From NCBI GenBank assembly GCA_029204225.1, contig CM055107.1, positions 5,452,900-5,516,899 of the forward strand: 64,000 nt of DNA, in the 5' to 3' direction. Below are positions 61,147-64,000 of this stretch, one piece after another. Source of the DNA: Diphasiastrum complanatum (taxonomy: Eukaryota; Streptophyta; Lycopodiopsida; Lycopodiales; Lycopodiaceae). The translations under genes and the position numbers were made by a program. The notes below the pieces were generated by a model. The model saw nothing but the letters and a program-made list of their open reading frames with translations. It was not told the DNA's origin and ran no database searches. Numbering within the stretch: position 1 is the stretch's first letter; each line of letters starts with the position of its first letter.

Positions 61147-63997
61147 TTACATTGGTGAAATGGTTTCTTGGCTTACAATACATGGCACTGGATCAAAATC
61201 GTCAGGAGTCAATTTACGTGTGATGAATATGTGTTCTTGTTTGGTGACTCGGGATAGCATCACATACATTAGGCCTGAACTGAATGTTTTTTGAATATCA
61301 AGTATGGTGGTGCCATGGATCGTTGTGCCTTGTGATTTATGGGCTGTGATAGCATATGCCAATGTCAGTGGGAAGGTACATTTATAGTAGGTTTTTGAAT
61401 CGTATCTAATTTTGCGCATTGTGGATGGAGTGATTTTTATTTTTTTACTGGTCGCATCGAGTTTTATCATAATAGAGTCTATTTCCTTGTCATTTTTTGG
61501 ACCACATGAAGTCTTCGAGTGTTCTCGTTGCTCCATTCACAACTCCATTTTGTACCCAACGGGGTTGGCTCAGTTGGTTGGCTTGGCATCCAAAGTTTCT
61601 TTGGTCCCAGGTTCGAGCCTCCCCTTGGAAACCAAGAAGCATTTTGTATGTCCAAATTTGAAATAATCATTATCTTTGCATTCTTGGTAATTTCTTCTAG
61701 TTGGTGGAATGTACGATCTTCAAGCCATGATTTCAAGTCCGTGTTGTCTGCTGCATTTGTTTTCACGGGCACTTTTGTAATGTCATTTTCTTGAAAGATT
61801 TTTTGCAATGCATATTTGTTATATTTTCTAACATTTTCTTTGTGTGTACATATGATAGTGACATCAAAGTTGATCATTTGGAAGAATTGGTCTTCTGGAA
61901 CAATTTGTGTGTTTAACATATTGTCAATCTCTTGAAATGTGGGTTTTCGAAATCTTATCGTGCTCAAAAATGATAGGTACAAGGTGTCAGATGAATGTCT
62001 AATTGAGTGGCTGAAATGCAGTTGAGTAGCCATTTTCCAATATGTAGATGTCGAAATGTGACATATTGAGCATAGGCTTTATATTCGATGTCTGCATATT
62101 GTTGGAAATTGTGCATGATCATCGACTAATAATAGAATATAATTTTTAAAAGGTACATTGCATGGGGTGGATTTTATTTGATTTATTTGATGCACAACAA
62201 GCCGTAATGTTTGTGCGGTCATCATGGACATCTCATCGATAATGATATATTCAGCAGCAAGTATTGTTCTGAAACGTATGTCAGTTGGCATTAAATTTCA
62301 TACGTATAAGCCATTGACAGGGATGGAAAACATGTTGTGCATTGTTGTTGCACGTTTGCTAAGTCTTGATGCTAGCTGGCACCAGTAGTAGCACAAAGCA
62401 ACACGGGTCTGTTCAATTTGTCAAGTGAGTACGCTAGATACTTTATGAAATGTGTTTTTCCACTTCCAGGTGTACCCGAAAGCACAAAATACCTGAAGTT
62501 TCTGATATCAAAAGTGAGTAGATATTTTCTTGTTCCATTGTCAATGAGGTATTTCCAAAATATTCAAATTCGTGTGCAATACCCAATGCATCCTGGTATC
62601 TTTCGCCAAAGATGTCACATTGTCATCTACTTGTTCAGACACAACTTGAAATACAGAGTCACACAAAAATGATTTGTGTTGCAATAGAATGTTCACGATC
62701 TGTTGTCGCTTCTCATCTTGAAGCATCTGTTTATTTGTATAATCTTGAACATGGCATTCAATATCCTATTCTTTTGGCATCAGCAGCATTTAGATTCAAT
62801 GATCCTATAGGTTCTGATTTCATTGCATATTTTAAAACATAGTCTGACCAACCCATGTTTGTGATTCATTGTAGATTCATGTGTGCTTGTCGTAACAAAA
62901 GCACTATTGGGTGATAGGGTACCACATTCTGATCTTTGTACCTTGGCCGATAATATTTTCATTGTTCGGTTTTGGTGTCCAACTCAGTACAAGATACACA
63001 TGGGTCCAAATGGAAATCATATTTACAAGTCTTTGCATACAAAACATCCGCTTCAGCATTGCAGGCATCGAAGATATCTTCGTCATCAGCATTCTCATAA
63101 CATTCAAAGTACTGCACTTCAATATCAGATTCATTGGGAAAAATATTCAAGGCATACGAAGACTCTTCTGATGTAAAGCTCGGTGTCGGACAAAGGAGTT
63201 TCACCTTCATATTTGTCAGGACTCCAGGTTATAATTTGTTCTGCTGGCTCTTACTCGGGTTATTGGTATCACCGCAGTCTGAATCATCAGCTCTCATAGA
63301 TTGTCCAATGTACGCTTGTGTTTGATTGATAAAGCCAAGGTCATCCAATCAGCACAGAATAGGATGCAAACCGAGTGGTTTGATAACAATGAAAATCATT
63401 GGTGAATGGCAATGGCTTGAATGTAGACAGGTGACATCCTTCATTTCTCCAACAGGTTTTCGTCGTGTCGATATCAACTAACTCGATGTTTCGCTGTGTC
63501 GGTTGACTGTCAATCAGCCCAGGCATGAGCTGGTGTCTCTCTGTTACTTATATTTACACTGGAACCAGAGTCAATTGGCACTTTTTCAAACAGGCATCCC
63601 CAATGGTAATACCAATCTCAGGATGCCACCGAGATCGCCTAAACGATAGACAAAACCACCAGGTATCTGGCAGGAAGAAACTTTTTTTTTTTCTTTTCTG
63701 GGCATAGAAGGCCATATTCAATTGCTTTTCTATAATAACTGTTATCTGCCAACAGCTGTTCAAAAGTAATGTTCGGACAAAGAGATCCGATATCAGTAAT
63801 GATGTCATATTCTTTCGTCTTCGATTTGAGGTTGGTTTATCGATAACAACACTACACAATTTTGTCTGCGTGATTTCTTCGTCCTCTTCCTCGAAAGTGA
63901 CCACCTTTTTTGCAGTAGTTGTCTGAAGTTCAACGTTGATAATTTCCTTTGCTTTTGCAGAGATATTTTGCAAATAACTTTGTAGCATTGCGGTCAT
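61147..63997 (-). pseudogene. Helitron Pif1-family helicase, disrupted
   Basis: Motifs on the minus strand, in order: Walker A (FVLSGTPGSGKTHF) at 62488-62447; motif Ia (LLCATTGA) near 62390; Walker B (IIIDEMSMM) near 62245; motif III-like LLLVDDHAQFPTIC near 62110; a later ATPase segment (NADLKSW-like, KIMIISNLDIQN) near 61680; and C-terminal motifs V/VI (AYAITAHKSQGTTI and GLMYVMLSRVTKQEHIF) near 61345-61220. Lesions include a small indel with a stop after Walker A (about 62370), stops and frame changes through 62500-63550, the 85-bp insert at 61555, and a frame change near 61490. 63997-63554 is an open N-terminal region with an acidic stretch (FEEEDEEI). Pif1 helicases unwind DNA during rolling-circle transposition. 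Confidence 0.85.
61546..61648 (+). mobile_element. tRNA-derived SINE-like insertion with 9-bp target-site duplication
   Basis: An 85-bp insert (61555-61639) is flanked by perfect direct repeats CATTTTGTA (61546-61554 and 61640-61648). It resembles a tRNA: a box A motif TTGGCTCAGTTGG near 61564 and a box B-like GGTTCGAGCC near 61611, the two internal parts of a polymerase III promoter. The tail is short (ends AAGAAG), with no long poly(A). The insert interrupts the helicase frame just after SNLDIQN and shifts it. Very short tRNA-only SINEs are unusual; a retroposed tRNA pseudogene is the alternative. Confidence 0.78.
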
Positions 63998-64000
63998 AGT

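Larger units (their letters stand above)
59299..64000 (-). mobile_element. Helitron (rolling-circle transposon), helicase part plus a downstream GIY-YIG module; 5' part off-window
   Basis: The minus strand carries a Pif1-type helicase with the motifs of Helitron RepHel proteins. Upstream of it (about 62930-62780) is the phrase NVVPYHPIVLLLRQAHMN, then WSDYVLKYAMKSEPIGSLNL, which I associate with the Helentron/Helitron2 branch. The Rep (HUH) nuclease should lie beyond 64000. Downstream on the same strand are an unidentified ORF and a GIY-YIG nuclease ORF. A possible 3' end lies near 59300: on the minus strand it reads CTAGC, 16 bases, then GCTAG followed by TT. That gives a CTAG(T) end of Helitron type with a short terminal palindrome. 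Whether the nuclease belongs to the element is inference. Confidence 0.7.

Noticed and set aside
61555-61639. Functional tRNA gene
   Set aside because: It is flanked by a target-site duplication inside a coding frame. I could not lay out a convincing cloverleaf with anticodon and paired acceptor stem by eye.

Overview
The window looks like gene-poor, transposon-rich nuclear DNA from a large-genome land plant. A fern or other non-seed plant is my best guess, but a gymnosperm cannot be excluded. The evidence is plant-type protein families (a CNNM/DUF21 membrane protein, a plant kinesin-light-chain-related TPR protein, an ADP/ATP carrier), multi-kilobase introns packed with retroelements, tRNA-iMet-type primer-binding sites, and long CT/CA microsatellites. 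No bacterial-style operons, rRNA genes or CRISPR arrays are present.

Layout. 0-5 kb: a degenerate hAT DNA transposon on the minus strand, then a CT microsatellite and a C-rich minisatellite. 6-7 kb: an ADP/ATP-carrier pseudogene (plus), cut off by a truncated Ty1/copia element that keeps one LTR (7-9.3 kb, minus). 10.5-37.7 kb: six exons of a DUF21/CNNM gene on the minus strand. Its exons total about 0.67 kb over 27 kb. The long introns hold copia and gypsy relics, a nearly complete Ty3/gypsy element (16.8-21.6 kb), a deleted Ty1/copia element (22.1-25.9 kb) and two LINE regions (27.5-28.4 and 30.4-33.9 kb). The last exons must lie left of the window. 38-48 kb: intergenic DNA with tandem repeats, copia relics and a CA microsatellite. 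48.8-54.8 kb: an apparently intact three-exon KLC-related TPR gene (minus). 54.8-59.3 kb: intergenic DNA with tandem duplications and a CA/GA/G compound microsatellite. 59.3-64 kb: the helicase part of a rolling-circle transposon (Helitron, probably the Helentron/Helitron2 branch, minus). It is followed downstream on the same strand by an unfamiliar spliced ORF and a complete GIY-YIG endonuclease ORF. A tRNA-like 85-bp insert with a perfect 9-bp target-site duplication interrupts the helicase.

Only two host genes look functional: the DUF21/CNNM protein (membrane metal or ion transport family) and the KLC-related protein (microtubule/cellulose-synthase-associated family). Everything else recognisable is mobile DNA or its debris. 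The most novel candidate is the Helitron helicase paired with a GIY-YIG nuclease. Other striking signals are nested or chimeric retroelements (copia-LINE-gypsy fused in one ORF, two LINE reverse transcriptases joined head to tail) and LINE 3' ends that run into CT microsatellites. Splice sites and frames were read by eye.
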